Source: Morganella morganii (GTDB taxonomy: Bacteria > Pseudomonadota > Gammaproteobacteria > Enterobacterales > Enterobacteriaceae). From it: DNA of 64,000 nucleotides. This document shows, piece by piece, positions 18,417-26,105 of this stretch. The notes beneath the pieces are model-generated. The model did no database searches. It was given only the letters and a program-made list of their open reading frames with translations, and was not told where the DNA came from. Position 1 is the stretch's first letter, and each line of letters begins with the position of its first letter. The DNA lies in the NCBI RefSeq assembly GCF_019242955.1, contig NZ_CP066129.1:2356001-2420000 (forward strand), given 5' to 3'. Position numbers and translations under genes: made by a program.

Positions 18417-19280
18417 ATGTCTATCACAACCGGCTCATCTTCTGATACACAGAATAAAGAAACACGGAGTGTCTTCTTTATTTCTGACGGTACGGCAATT
18501 ACGGCGGAAGTATTAGGTCATGCCGTATTGTCACAGTTCCCTATTGATATTATCGCTTACACCCTGCCTTTTGTGGCAACCGTGGAGCGTGCGCTGGAAA
18601 TCAGACAAAAAATCGATACCATTTTTGAAACCACCGGGTTACGTCCGCTGGTGTTCTACTCCATTATCTGTCAGGACGTGCGTGAGGCTATCACCGGCAG
18701 TCAGGGTTGCTGCCAGGATATTGTGCAGACTCTGGTCGCCCCGATTCAGAAAGAGATTCAGATGGAGCCGCAGCCGATATTCAACCGGACCCACGGTTTA
18801 TCCAAGCGTAATCTGAGCCAGTATGATGCCCGTATCGCCGCGATTGATTTCGCACTGGCGCATGATGACGGCGTTTCCCTGCGCAATATGGATCAGGCTC
18901 AGGTGATTCTGCTCGGCGTTTCCCGCTGCGGTAAAACCCCGACCAGTCTGTATCTGGCGATGCAGTTCGGTATCCAGGCCGCCAACTATCCGTTTACGGC
19001 GGATGATATGGATAATCTTCAGCTGCCCGCAGCCCTCAAACCGTATAATAAAAAGTTATTCGGTCTGACCATTGATCCCGAGCGCCTGGCCGCTATCCGG
19101 GAAGAACGCCGGGAGAACAGCCGCTACGCCTCAATCCGTCAGTGCCGGATGGAACTGGCAGAGGTCGAAGCACTCTACCGCAAACACAAAATCAGTTACC
19201 TCAATACCACTAACTATTCTGTCGAAGAGATATCAACAAAAATCATCGATTCTCTCGGATTAAACCGCCGCATGTTCTGA
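18417..19280 (+). CDS. ppsR: PEP synthetase regulatory protein PpsR (YdiA)
   Basis: A bifunctional ADP-dependent kinase and pyrophosphorylase (DUF299 family) that inactivates PpsA by phosphorylating a threonine near its catalytic histidine and reactivates it by phosphorolysis. The 287-residue protein has a P-loop GVSRCGKT (167-174) and the family segments [19 protein letters not shown] (19-37) and [12 protein letters not shown] near the C-terminus. It is about 10 residues longer at the N-terminus than E. coli YdiA. It is divergent from ppsA and upstream of aroH, as in E. coli. Confidence 0.96.
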   Translation: MSITTGSSSDTQNKETRSVFFISDGTAITAEVLGHAVLSQFPIDIIAYTLPFVATVERALEIRQKIDTIFETTGLRPLVFYSIICQDVREAITGSQGCCQDIVQTLVAPIQKEIQMEPQPIFNRTHGLSKRNLSQYDARIAAIDFALAHDDGVSLRNMDQAQVILLGVSRCGKTPTSLYLAMQFGIQAANYPFTADDMDNLQLPAALKPYNKKLFGLTIDPERLAAIREERRENSRYASIRQCRMELAEVEALYRKHKISYLNTTNYSVEEISTKIIDSLGLNRRMF

Positions 19281-19364
19281 CAGGCGGAAACGGTTAAGTG
19301 GATCATCTCACCCGGTGATCCGCTTTCTGCAATTGCATCTTGTAATCATCACGTTTTCGTTTAT

Positions 19365-19380
19365 TGTGATCGGTATCACT
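19365..19380 (+). promoter_or_regulatory. CRP-like dyad upstream of aroH
   Basis: TGTGA-TCGGTA-TCACT differs from the CRP core TGTGA-N6-TCACA at one base. It lies about 50 bases before aroH. Whether CRP binds is unknown; the same dyad GTGAT/ATCAC could serve another regulator. I see no TrpR operator (CTAGT..ACTAG) in 19281-19426. Confidence 0.35.
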
Positions 19381-19426
19381 GTGGTTTCACACAGCAACTG
19401 AACAAATTCAGAGACAGCATTAATCT

Positions 19427-20476
19427 ATGGAAAAAACGGATGAACTGCGCACGCGGGCAATAGACAAACTGATTACCCCGTCTGCGCTGGCCGGTGAGTT
19501 TCCGGCCACAGAAGCAATAAACAAAAATGTGACAACGTCACGCAACCGAATTGAACGCATTTTAACCGGCGATGACCCGCGTCTGCTGGTGATTGTCGGC
19601 CCCTGCTCCGTGCATGATCCAATCGCCGCGCTGGATTACGCGCAGCGTCTGAGCGAACTGCTGCCTGCATACAGTTCACGCCTTGAAATCGTAATGCGTA
19701 CCTATTTTGAAAAACCGCGTACGGTTGTCGGCTGGAAAGGCCTGATTTCAGACCCGCGTCTGGATAATTCCTGCCAGGTTAATGAAGGTATCCGCCTGGC
19801 ACGGAAACTGCTGATCGACGTTAACGCACTGAATGTCCCGACAGCCACTGAGTTTCTCGATATGGTCACCGGGCAGTATATTGCGGATCTGATCAGCTGG
19901 GGGGCTATCGGCGCCCGTACCACGGAAAGCCAGATCCACCGCGAAATGGCCTCGGCGCTCTCCTGCCCGGTCGGCTTCAAAAACGGGACAGACGGCAATA
20001 TCAAAATTGCCATTGATGCCATTCGTGCCGCACAGGCCGGTCATATGTTCCTGTCCCCGGATAAAGACGGACAAATGACGATTTACCAGACCAGAGGTAA
20101 CCCGTTCGGGCATATTATTATGCGCGGCGGCAAAACACCGAACTATTCTGCCGGTGATATTGCACATGCCTGTGACCAGTTGCGCCAGTTTGATCTGCCG
20201 GAACATCTGATCATTGATTTCAGCCACGGCAATTGTCAGAAAATCCATCGCCGTCAGCTGGATGTTGCCCGTGATGTCGCACAGCAGATTAAAGACGGCT
20301 CCCGGGCTATCGCCGGTGTGATGGCCGAAAGCTTTATCCAGGAAGGCACTCAGAAACTGGTAAACCATAAAGCACCGGTTTACGGACAGTCGATTACTGA
20401 TCCGTGCCTGAGCTGGTCTGACACCGTCACCATGCTGGATATTCTGGCTGATGCGGCAGATGCCCGCTTCTGTTAA
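19427..20476 (+). CDS. aroH: 3-deoxy-7-phosphoheptulonate synthase AroH (tryptophan-sensitive type)
   Basis: Condenses PEP and erythrose 4-phosphate to DAHP, the first step of the shikimate pathway. The 349-residue class I enzyme carries the catalytic and metal-site segments VIVGPCSVHDP (with the metal-ligand Cys), EIVMRTYFEKPRTVVGWKG, GARTTESQIHREMAS and IDFSHGNCQK. The N-terminus MEKTDELRTRAIDKLITP matches AroH rather than AroF or AroG, and the ppsA-ppsR-aroH order is that of E. coli. Feedback specificity (Trp) is inferred from this orthology. Unlike E. coli aroH, no TrpR operator is apparent upstream. Confidence 0.9.
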   Translation: MEKTDELRTRAIDKLITPSALAGEFPATEAINKNVTTSRNRIERILTGDDPRLLVIVGPCSVHDPIAALDYAQRLSELLPAYSSRLEIVMRTYFEKPRTVVGWKGLISDPRLDNSCQVNEGIRLARKLLIDVNALNVPTATEFLDMVTGQYIADLISWGAIGARTTESQIHREMASALSCPVGFKNGTDGNIKIAIDAIRAAQAGHMFLSPDKDGQMTIYQTRGNPFGHIIMRGGKTPNYSAGDIAHACDQLRQFDLPEHLIIDFSHGNCQKIHRRQLDVARDVAQQIKDGSRAIAGVMAESFIQEGTQKLVNHKAPVYGQSITDPCLSWSDTVTMLDILADAADARFC

Positions 20477-20496
20477 TCCGCTTCTTTTATTGTAAA

Positions 20497-20518
20497 ACAG
20501 GATGCTCCCGCATCCTGT
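20497..20518 (+). repeat. Perfect hairpin, copy 1 of ACAGGATGC unit
   Basis: ACAGGATGC and GCATCCTGT pair perfectly around a TCCC loop, 20 bases after aroH. No T-run follows. The same 9-bp stem recurs at 20659-20680. Confidence 0.8.
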
Positions 20519-20524
20519 GAGATT

Positions 20525-20573
20525 GCTGACAACGCAGGATAAAACGTGGTTTTTCCTGCGTTGTGTTATCAGC
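20525..20573 (+). repeat. Long hairpin after aroH
   Basis: ACAACGCAGGA (20529-20539) pairs with TCCTGCGTTGT (20554-20564), and the stem extends inward (AAAAC/GTTTT) and outward (GCTGA/TCAGC, with a bulge). It may be a processing or stability element of the aroH mRNA 3' end, or a separate structure; the function is unknown. Confidence 0.75.
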
Positions 20574-20574
20574 C

Positions 20575-20596
20575 GAAAATCAATAAATTGATTTTC
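20575..20596. repeat. Perfect 10-bp inverted repeat
   Basis: GAAAATCAAT-AA-ATTGATTTTC is a perfect dyad with a 2-base centre, immediately after the previous hairpin. The short spacing suggests a protein-binding palindrome as much as an RNA hairpin. Confidence 0.7.
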
Positions 20597-20658
20597 CTGG
20601 TTTATTTTTACAACCTCTGCCGGTCGTCGCCAATCCCTGCGGGTTTGTCAACGGCCTG

Positions 20659-20686
20659 ACAGGATGCTTCCGCATCCTGTTTTATT
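20659..20686 (+). terminator. Terminator, copy 2 of ACAGGATGC unit
   Basis: ACAGGATGC/GCATCCTGT with a TTCC loop, followed by TTTTATT. It probably ends the aroH transcript about 185 bases after the stop. The remainder up to the hemP promoter (20687-20773) shows nothing clear. Confidence 0.75.
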
Positions 20687-20773
20687 CATCACCTGAAATT
20701 ATCATTCCTGCCCCATATAGTTGAGATACAGCTCACTTTTTCTGTGTAAATTCCTCTGCCGGATAAAAATCAC

Positions 20774-20827
20774 TTGAACAGGTTCCGCCACCTGCTGATA
20801 ATAATTCGCGAATGATAATTGATATCA
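20774..20827 (+). promoter_or_regulatory. hemP promoter with Fur box
   Basis: TTGAAC (20774-20779), a 17-base spacer and GATAAT (20797-20802) form a good sigma-70 promoter with a start near 20809. TGATAAT-T-GATATCA (20813-20827) matches the 7-1-7 Fur consensus at 12 of 14 positions and covers the start; a further GATAAT array overlaps the -10. Iron repression of the haem operon is therefore expected. Confidence 0.7.
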
Positions 20828-20838
20828 AATAGAATCAT

Positions 20839-21027
20839 ATGACTGAAAATAATAAACATTTTCCCTTACCCTCACTTGCCGGGTATAACAACACAGCAAC
20901 AGATAAAATCACGGTTATCAGCAGTGAGGCACTCCTGGGACCGCAACAGCGCATTATCATCCGTCATCAGAATGAGGAATATCATCTGCGCCGCACAAAA
21001 AACGGAAAACTCATTCTGACCAAATAA
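20839..21027 (+). CDS. hemP: Hemin uptake protein HemP (YdiE)
   Basis: A 62-residue cytoplasmic protein of the HemP family. The C-terminal half contains the family core SSEALLGPQQRIIIRHQNEEYHLRRT...KLILTK (about 29-62); the N-terminal half is low in conservation. HemP proteins are typically encoded at the head of haem-uptake operons under Fur; some homologues have been proposed to bind DNA and activate haem-uptake genes, but its role in enterobacteria is not settled. It occupies the same place as ydiE in E. coli (after aroH). The ribosome-binding site is weak (AGAAT). Confidence 0.9.
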   Translation: MTENNKHFPLPSLAGYNNTATDKITVISSEALLGPQQRIIIRHQNEEYHLRRTKNGKLILTK

Positions 21028-21134
21028 CATACAGGCCAGCCACCTGCATCCTTAAGGCAGCCAGCTTACTTTTTGACATTGATTATCCGGTCTGCGCCGG
21101 TCCGGCGCCGATCACAAAAAAGTAAGGATCTGCC

Positions 21135-22202
21135 ATGCACAATGAAACACTTTCCCGCTATCTCGCCCTGAAAGAACAGGGACATCTTATTCATGCCCGT
21201 GATATTGCTGCAGCCATGGCAATATCCGAGGCGGAACTGGCACACTGCCGGGCCGGTTATGATGCCTGCCGTCTTACACCGGATATCCCTGCTATTTTTC
21301 GTGTACTGGCCACCGCAGGGGAACTCAGAGGTATCACCCGTAATGATCATGCTGTTCATGAACATTCCGGTACCTATGATAATGCGGAATTCGGGGAACA
21401 CGCCTGCCTGCTGCTGAACCCGTACGGGCTGGATTTACGCTTCTTCCTGTCGCAGTGGCAGACAGTATTTGCATTTGCGGAAAATACTCCGCGCGGCCTG
21501 CGGCACAGTCTCCAGTTTTTTGATCGCCACGGTGATGCTGTCCACAAGATTTATACTACCGGCAATACAGATATGGGCGTCTGGCACTACCTGACAGCAC
21601 AGTTTGCCGCATATGATAACCCGCCGGTTATCCCGGAACCGGCTGTCATTCCCGCGCAGGCATCACTGACACCGGAACAGCAGGCCGAATTTACCCGCCA
21701 CTGGCAGAAAATGACCGATGTTCATCAGTTTTTTGTCCTGCTTAAAAAGTTTAATATCAGCCGCTTACAAGCATTTCGCTGTGTAGATAACACACTGGCA
21801 CAGCGGGTGGATAACAGTGCGTTATCACGACTGCTGGCACAGTGCACCGAAAAGCAGAATGATATTATGATCTTTGTCGCCAACCGCGGATGTGTGCAGA
21901 TTTTTACAGGTGCCGTTGCACGGTCGGAGCCGTATATCAGCCCCCGCGACGGACAGCACTGGATCAATATCTTCAATCCGTCGTTCACCCTCCATCTGAT
22001 CGAATCCGCCATTACGGAATCCTGGATAACCCGTAAACCCACCAAAGACGGTGTTGTTACCAGTCTGGAATTATTTGACAAAAACGGTCAGGCTATCGCG
22101 CAATTGTTCGGACAACGCACTGAAGGCCGGCCGGAACAAACCGTCTGGCTCACTCAGGTTAACGCGTTGCTGACAGACAGCAGCGGTGAGGCAGCCGCAT
22201 GA
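21135..22202 (+). CDS. hmuS: Hemin-degrading/haem-chaperone protein HmuS (HemS)
   Basis: A cytoplasmic protein of the HemS/ChuS family that accepts imported haem and, in homologues, releases or degrades it. In 355 residues two tandem HemS domains can be seen (about 10-165 and 185-345). The segment TDVHQFFVLLKKFNISRLQAFR, with the conserved His and basic residues, starts the second domain. AAGG lies 8 bases before the ATG. It overlaps hmuT by 4 bases (ATGA), so translation is coupled. In Yersinia the receptor gene hmuR lies between hemP and hmuS; here the 107-base gap is too short for it. Confidence 0.93.
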   Translation: MHNETLSRYLALKEQGHLIHARDIAAAMAISEAELAHCRAGYDACRLTPDIPAIFRVLATAGELRGITRNDHAVHEHSGTYDNAEFGEHACLLLNPYGLDLRFFLSQWQTVFAFAENTPRGLRHSLQFFDRHGDAVHKIYTTGNTDMGVWHYLTAQFAAYDNPPVIPEPAVIPAQASLTPEQQAEFTRHWQKMTDVHQFFVLLKKFNISRLQAFRCVDNTLAQRVDNSALSRLLAQCTEKQNDIMIFVANRGCVQIFTGAVARSEPYISPRDGQHWINIFNPSFTLHLIESAITESWITRKPTKDGVVTSLELFDKNGQAIAQLFGQRTEGRPEQTVWLTQVNALLTDSSGEAAA

Positions 22203-23026
22203 AAAAATATGTACTGATCCTGTTATTCTGCCTTTGTCCCTCTGCGCTCAGTGCACAGGGCGGCATTATCACTCTCGGCGGTGACGTGACAGAGATTGTC
22301 TTTGCACTCGGTGCAGGTGACCGGGTGATTGCCCGCGATACCACCAGCGAACATCCTCCGGCAGTTCAGCAATTACCGGATGTCGGCTATTTGCGGCTGC
22401 TGAATGCGGAGGGATTACTGTCACTTCAGCCCGCTATGATCCTCGCCAGTGAACTGGCATATCCCTCTGCTGTATTATCTCAGGTCAGTGCCGCGGGTAT
22501 TCCTGTTATTACCGTGAGCGCAGCCGCCGGGCTTCCGTCCATAGCCGTAAAGGTCAGGCAGATCGCAGAGGCGCTGGCTTTACAATCCGCGGCAGCCGCA
22601 CTGACTGATGAAATTAACCGTAAGCTGGATGCCGTACCACAAACACCGCTGGCGGTTAATGTTCTGTTTCTGCTCAGCCACACCGGTACCTCACCACTGG
22701 CAGCCGGTACAGATACCGCCGCTGACATGCTTATCCGCAGCGCAGGCGGGCAAAATGCCGCAGCCTCTTTCCGGCGTTACCGCCCGCTTTCCGCAGAAGG
22801 CATGATTGCCGCCCGACCTGACTTAGTCGTGATCACCCGCAGCGGCCTGGCCTCCATCGGCAGCACCGATATGCTGTGGCAGTTACCGGGACTGGCTCAG
22901 ACACCTGCGGGAGAACATCAGCGGGTGCTTGTGGCTGATGATATGGGGTTTCTCGGCTTCGGATTACAGACCCCGGAAACGCTGTACCAGTTACGTAAAG
23001 CGATGGAGGCAGCCGCTGTATTATGA
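22199..23026 (+). CDS. hmuT: Periplasmic haem-binding protein HmuT
   Basis: Class III periplasmic binding protein that delivers haem to HmuUV. The 275-residue precursor has a signal peptide (about 1-20, ending PSALSAQG). The mature part begins with the family pattern IITLGGDVTEIVFALGAGDRVIARDTTS, and the GYLRLLNAEGLLSL segment follows; a Tyr in this area ligates haem in characterised HmuT. The gene overlaps hmuS and hmuU by 4 bases each. Confidence 0.93.
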   Translation: MKKYVLILLFCLCPSALSAQGGIITLGGDVTEIVFALGAGDRVIARDTTSEHPPAVQQLPDVGYLRLLNAEGLLSLQPAMILASELAYPSAVLSQVSAAGIPVITVSAAAGLPSIAVKVRQIAEALALQSAAAALTDEINRKLDAVPQTPLAVNVLFLLSHTGTSPLAAGTDTAADMLIRSAGGQNAAASFRRYRPLSAEGMIAARPDLVVITRSGLASIGSTDMLWQLPGLAQTPAGEHQRVLVADDMGFLGFGLQTPETLYQLRKAMEAAAVL

Positions 23027-24015
23027 GTAATCAACCCGGTTTTCACCTGCGCCACCTGTGCCTCTGTTTTATGCTGATGGTGATGATATTTACCGCCATG
23101 AACACCGGCGGATTACCGGTTTCCGTCAGTGCATACCTGCGCGGGGAAATCACGCAGCAGCTCTGGCAAATCTGGTTAACGGTCCGTCTGCCGCGGATTG
23201 TGCTGGCAGTTCTGGCGGGCATGGCTCTGGCAACAGCAGGGGTATTATTGCAGGGGCTGTTCCGTAATCCGCTGGCAGACCCCGGCTTACTCGGGATCAG
23301 CAGCGGTGCTGCCGTTGCGGTGGCGCTGGGGATTGTCTTTATCGCACCTTATCTGAGCGGTCCGGTCGCACTATACCTGCATATTTTTACCGCATTCAGC
23401 GGCGCGCTTTGCGTCAGCGGCCTGATTTTTCTGCTTAACCGCCGCCGTCAGCCACTACTGCGCCTGCTGCTGTGCGGTATTGCCGTCAATGCCATCAGCA
23501 TGTCCTTTGTCGGTGTACTCAATTATCTGAGTGATGATAAAGAATTACGCCAGTTTTCACTCTGGATGATGGGTAACACCGGGCATATCAGCTGGGTGCT
23601 GTTACTGCCCGCAATCGGACTGGCTCTTCCGGTTTTTTGTGCCGCGTTCCTGCTGTCACGTCCGCTGGATATGATCCAACTGGGAGAAGAAGAAGCACAT
23701 TATGCCGGGGTCAATGTCCGCCGGATACAACAATATGTACTGCTGGTCAGTGCACTGCTCACCGGTATTGCTGTCGCGCTGTGCGGGATTATCGGTTTTA
23801 TCGGCCTGGTGATCCCTCACCTGATGCGTATGATTTTCGGCTGGCATCATCGTCTTCTGCTGGTAACATCCGCTCTGGGCGGTGCACTGCTGTTATTGCT
23901 CTCTGATACGCTCGCCCGCACACTGGCTGTACCGGCGGAAATTCCGGTCGGGCTTCTGACCGGATTACTCGGTGCACCTTATTTTCTCTGGCTGGTTTTC
24001 TCTGTGAAGGAATGA
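23023..24015 (+). CDS. hmuU: Haem ABC transporter permease HmuU
   Basis: An inner-membrane permease of the FecCD/BtuC family with about ten helices in 330 residues. Family motifs are LPRIVLAVLAGMALATAGVLLQGLFRNPLADPGLLG (written in part; residues about 55-90) and the cytoplasmic coupling region GIIGFIGLVIPHLMR (about 250-264). Start ATG 23023 overlaps the hmuT stop. With HmuT and HmuV it forms a complete haem importer of the inner membrane. Confidence 0.94.
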   Translation: MSNQPGFHLRHLCLCFMLMVMIFTAMNTGGLPVSVSAYLRGEITQQLWQIWLTVRLPRIVLAVLAGMALATAGVLLQGLFRNPLADPGLLGISSGAAVAVALGIVFIAPYLSGPVALYLHIFTAFSGALCVSGLIFLLNRRRQPLLRLLLCGIAVNAISMSFVGVLNYLSDDKELRQFSLWMMGNTGHISWVLLLPAIGLALPVFCAAFLLSRPLDMIQLGEEEAHYAGVNVRRIQQYVLLVSALLTGIAVALCGIIGFIGLVIPHLMRMIFGWHHRLLLVTSALGGALLLLLSDTLARTLAVPAEIPVGLLTGLLGAPYFLWLVFSVKE

Positions 24016-24016
24016 T

Positions 24017-24817
24017 ATGTCACCTATAACCCCGAATACCCTGCCACCCGTTCTGGATGCAGAAAATATCTGTTTCTCCCGCGGCGGACAACCGGTGATC
24101 AGTGATATATCCCTGACATTGCACTGCGGAACGGTCACGGCTATCAGCGGCCCGAATGGCGCGGGGAAATCAACACTTCTTCGCTTACTCAGCGGCTATT
24201 ATCCCTGTGACAGCGGACAGATTCTGCTGCGCGGAAAACCCATATCCTCATGGTCTTCTGAAGCGCTGGCACAGATCAGAGCGGTAATGACACAACAAAG
24301 TGTTATCTCAGCCCCTTTCCTGGTCAGGGATATTATCGCACTCGGGGATTTATGCAGTCCGTTTACCCGCCGGGAAACCATTGATGAGGTGATACACCTG
24401 ACAGCCTGTGAATCATTGCTGGAGAAGCGCTGGTATCAGCTTTCCGGTGGTGAGCAACAGCGGGTTCATCTGGCAAGGGCGCTGATGCAACTGAATCCCA
24501 GTTTACCGATCCCCCGCCTGTTATTGCTGGATGAACCGACCTCCGCTCTGGATCTTCACCACCAGCAGCGCCTGATGCGAATGCTGAAAAAACGGGCAAG
24601 CACAACCTCTCTGGCCGTCTGCTGTATTCTGCATGACCTGAATCTCGCCTCTTTATATGCGGATCACATCATAATGCTGGATAACGGACGCGTTATCAGC
24701 CGGGGAACACCCTCCGACGTATTGCAACAATCCGTACTGACGGAGACCTATCAGGTAAATCTGATAACGCTCCGCCATCCGCTGACCGGCAATAACGCCG
24801 TGCTACTTGCGCCTTAA
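24017..24817 (+). CDS. hmuV: Haem ABC transporter ATP-binding protein HmuV
   Basis: ATPase of the haem importer, 266 residues. Walker A is GPNGAGKST (about 43-51), the signature LSGGEQQRVHLARAL (about 145), Walker B LLLLDEPTSALDLHH (about 170), and the switch histidine lies in CCILHDLNL. GAAGGA lies 6 bases before the ATG, 1 base after hmuU. The gene converges on the membrane-protein gene on the other strand with a 4-base overlap of the two stop regions, so no terminator fits between them. Confidence 0.95.
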   Translation: MSPITPNTLPPVLDAENICFSRGGQPVISDISLTLHCGTVTAISGPNGAGKSTLLRLLSGYYPCDSGQILLRGKPISSWSSEALAQIRAVMTQQSVISAPFLVRDIIALGDLCSPFTRRETIDEVIHLTACESLLEKRWYQLSGGEQQRVHLARALMQLNPSLPIPRLLLLDEPTSALDLHHQQRLMRMLKKRASTTSLAVCCILHDLNLASLYADHIIMLDNGRVISRGTPSDVLQQSVLTETYQVNLITLRHPLTGNNAVLLAP

Positions 24818-25440
24818 TGCTCTTCGCTTTTTGCCGTAACACGTTGTTTGCGGCAAAAAGTGATTGCTGAAAGCAGGCATAACGTATATCCGAGCAACTC
24901 ACAGCCTTCTTCAGCCAGATTTTTTACCAGCCGGTTAAAATCATCGCCCATCATACCGCGCCATAAAATTCCCATACCAAACAGACGGGAAAATACCAGT
25001 ACCACCAGCAGACCTGTAACCATCATGCCGTACGACGGATGAGAGACAAAACGGTACAATCCGTTGATTGCAGTCCGCGGATGCAGGAATGCATAAAGGA
25101 TCGCAGCCAGTGAGACCGGAACGGCAAACCAGAACCACGCTCCGTGAGAAATATAATCAAAAATCTGATCCAATTCCCTGATCAGCATGCTGGCAAAAAA
25201 ACCGGCAATCAGGAAAAATCCCGCTCTGTCCTCCGGCTCCCGCAACCCTTTGCGGAAAAACAGTACAATCACTGCCAGCAACATCACCTCGGCGACAATT
25301 TCGGTCACCGAGTTTTCACCCAAATCATTCTTAAGAACCAGAATATCGATAAACAACAAACTGGTACTGGCAGCCATGATCAGCGCCAGCATAAAAAAAC
25401 GTCCCATTGCCCCGAAAAGAAACCGAAATTGCTGTGACAT
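24814..25440 (-). CDS. Uncharacterised integral membrane protein, possibly Fur-regulated
   Basis: I do not recognise this 208-residue protein. It has about five or six hydrophobic segments (roughly 13-33, 45-62, 75-92, 102-118, 135-155 and 183-198), with acidic residues in the loops (ENSVTE, REPEDRAG, RELDQ) and a basic C-terminus. No catalytic motif or signal peptide stands out. Its stop codon overlaps the hmuV stop region tail to tail. A strong Fur-box-like sequence (25553-25567) lies about 115 bases upstream, in the region shared with the divergent AraC-type regulator, so it may respond to iron like the hmu genes. The reading frame is long, uses the same codon style as neighbouring genes, and is very likely real. 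Confidence 0.75.
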   Translation of the reverse strand: MSQQFRFLFGAMGRFFMLALIMAASTSLLFIDILVLKNDLGENSVTEIVAEVMLLAVIVLFFRKGLREPEDRAGFFLIAGFFASMLIRELDQIFDYISHGAWFWFAVPVSLAAILYAFLHPRTAINGLYRFVSHPSYGMMVTGLLVVLVFSRLFGMGILWRGMMGDDFNRLVKNLAEEGCELLGYTLCLLSAITFCRKQRVTAKSEEH

Positions 25441-25552
25441 AAGTATCCTGAATTATATTTGTAATCGGCAGATTCTATCGATTATGAATTCAGAATTGGT
25501 GACATATGGTGCTATCTGCTGGCGATAAAACAATAGGTTTCATCTATTGGTC

Positions 25553-25567
25553 TGATAATGATTCTCA
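25553..25567. promoter_or_regulatory. Fur box in a divergent promoter region
   Basis: TGATAAT-G-ATTCTCA matches the 7-1-7 Fur consensus at 13 of 14 positions. It lies between the membrane protein (minus) and the AraC-type regulator (plus), about 115 bases from each start. A short dyad CAATAG/CTATTG (25531-25549) is adjacent. GCAC-GATTT-GCC (25578-25589) resembles part of a marbox and could be an autoregulatory site of the regulator; this is weak. Confidence 0.55.
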
Positions 25568-25681
25568 ATCATGAAAGGCACGATTTGCCTACACAATTCT
25601 TGGAAAATTCATAAAATACGGTTAATAACATATGTGATTATTAGAATTTATAGATTGTAAGCCCGATATTGGGAGGTGAAC

Positions 25682-26050
25682 ATGTCAGAAAGTGTAGTTA
25701 ACGATATTATCAAATGGCTGGAAACCCAGTTACAGCGCAATGAAGGGATCAAGATTGATACGATTGCGGATAAGAGCGGTTATTCAAAATGGCATCTCCA
25801 GCGTATTTTCAAAGATATTAAGGGATGCACATTAGGTGAGTATGTCCGTAAGCGCCGTCTGCTGGAAGCTGCGAAGTCTCTGCGCGATAACGATATGTCT
25901 ATTCTGGACATCGCGTTACAGTATGGTTTCAGCTCACAGGCAACATTTACCCGTATCTTTAAAAAACATTTCAACACCACACCGGCAAAATTCCGTGACC
26001 ACGGCCAGCTGCCGGAACCCCGCTGTTTTATGGAATGTGGTTCACACTAA
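25682..26050 (+). CDS. AraC-family regulator of the MarA/SoxS/PqrA type
   Basis: A 122-residue, single-domain AraC-type activator without a ligand domain. ATG 25682 is preceded by a near-perfect GGGAGG 5 bases away; the GTG six bases upstream overlaps that sequence. Two helix-turn-helix units are visible: IDTIADKSGYSKWHLQRIFK (about 26-45) and ILDIALQYGFSSQATFTRIFKKHF (about 75-98). MarA, SoxS, RamA and Rob share this pattern and activate efflux and stress genes. The length and the phrase GCTLGEYVRKRRLLEAA recall PqrA of Proteus vulgaris (122 residues as I remember it), a multidrug-resistance activator. It stands alone, with its own terminator. Which regulon it controls cannot be read from the sequence. 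Confidence 0.9.
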   Translation: MSESVVNDIIKWLETQLQRNEGIKIDTIADKSGYSKWHLQRIFKDIKGCTLGEYVRKRRLLEAAKSLRDNDMSILDIALQYGFSSQATFTRIFKKHFNTTPAKFRDHGQLPEPRCFMECGSH

Positions 26051-26062
26051 GAATCTGAAAAG

Positions 26063-26105
26063 TATCCCCGTCTGCCACAAACGCCGGACGGGGATATTTT
26101 TTTAT
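26063..26105 (+). terminator. Terminator of the AraC-type regulator
   Basis: TATCCCCGTC and GACGGGGATA form a 10-bp stem followed by a T-rich tail (TTTTTTTTATTT). It overlaps the very end of lplA on the other strand. Confidence 0.85.

Noticed and set aside
25578-25594. Possible marbox upstream of the AraC-type regulator
   Set aside because: Only the GCAC-N5-GCC part fits; the AAA end of the consensus is missing.
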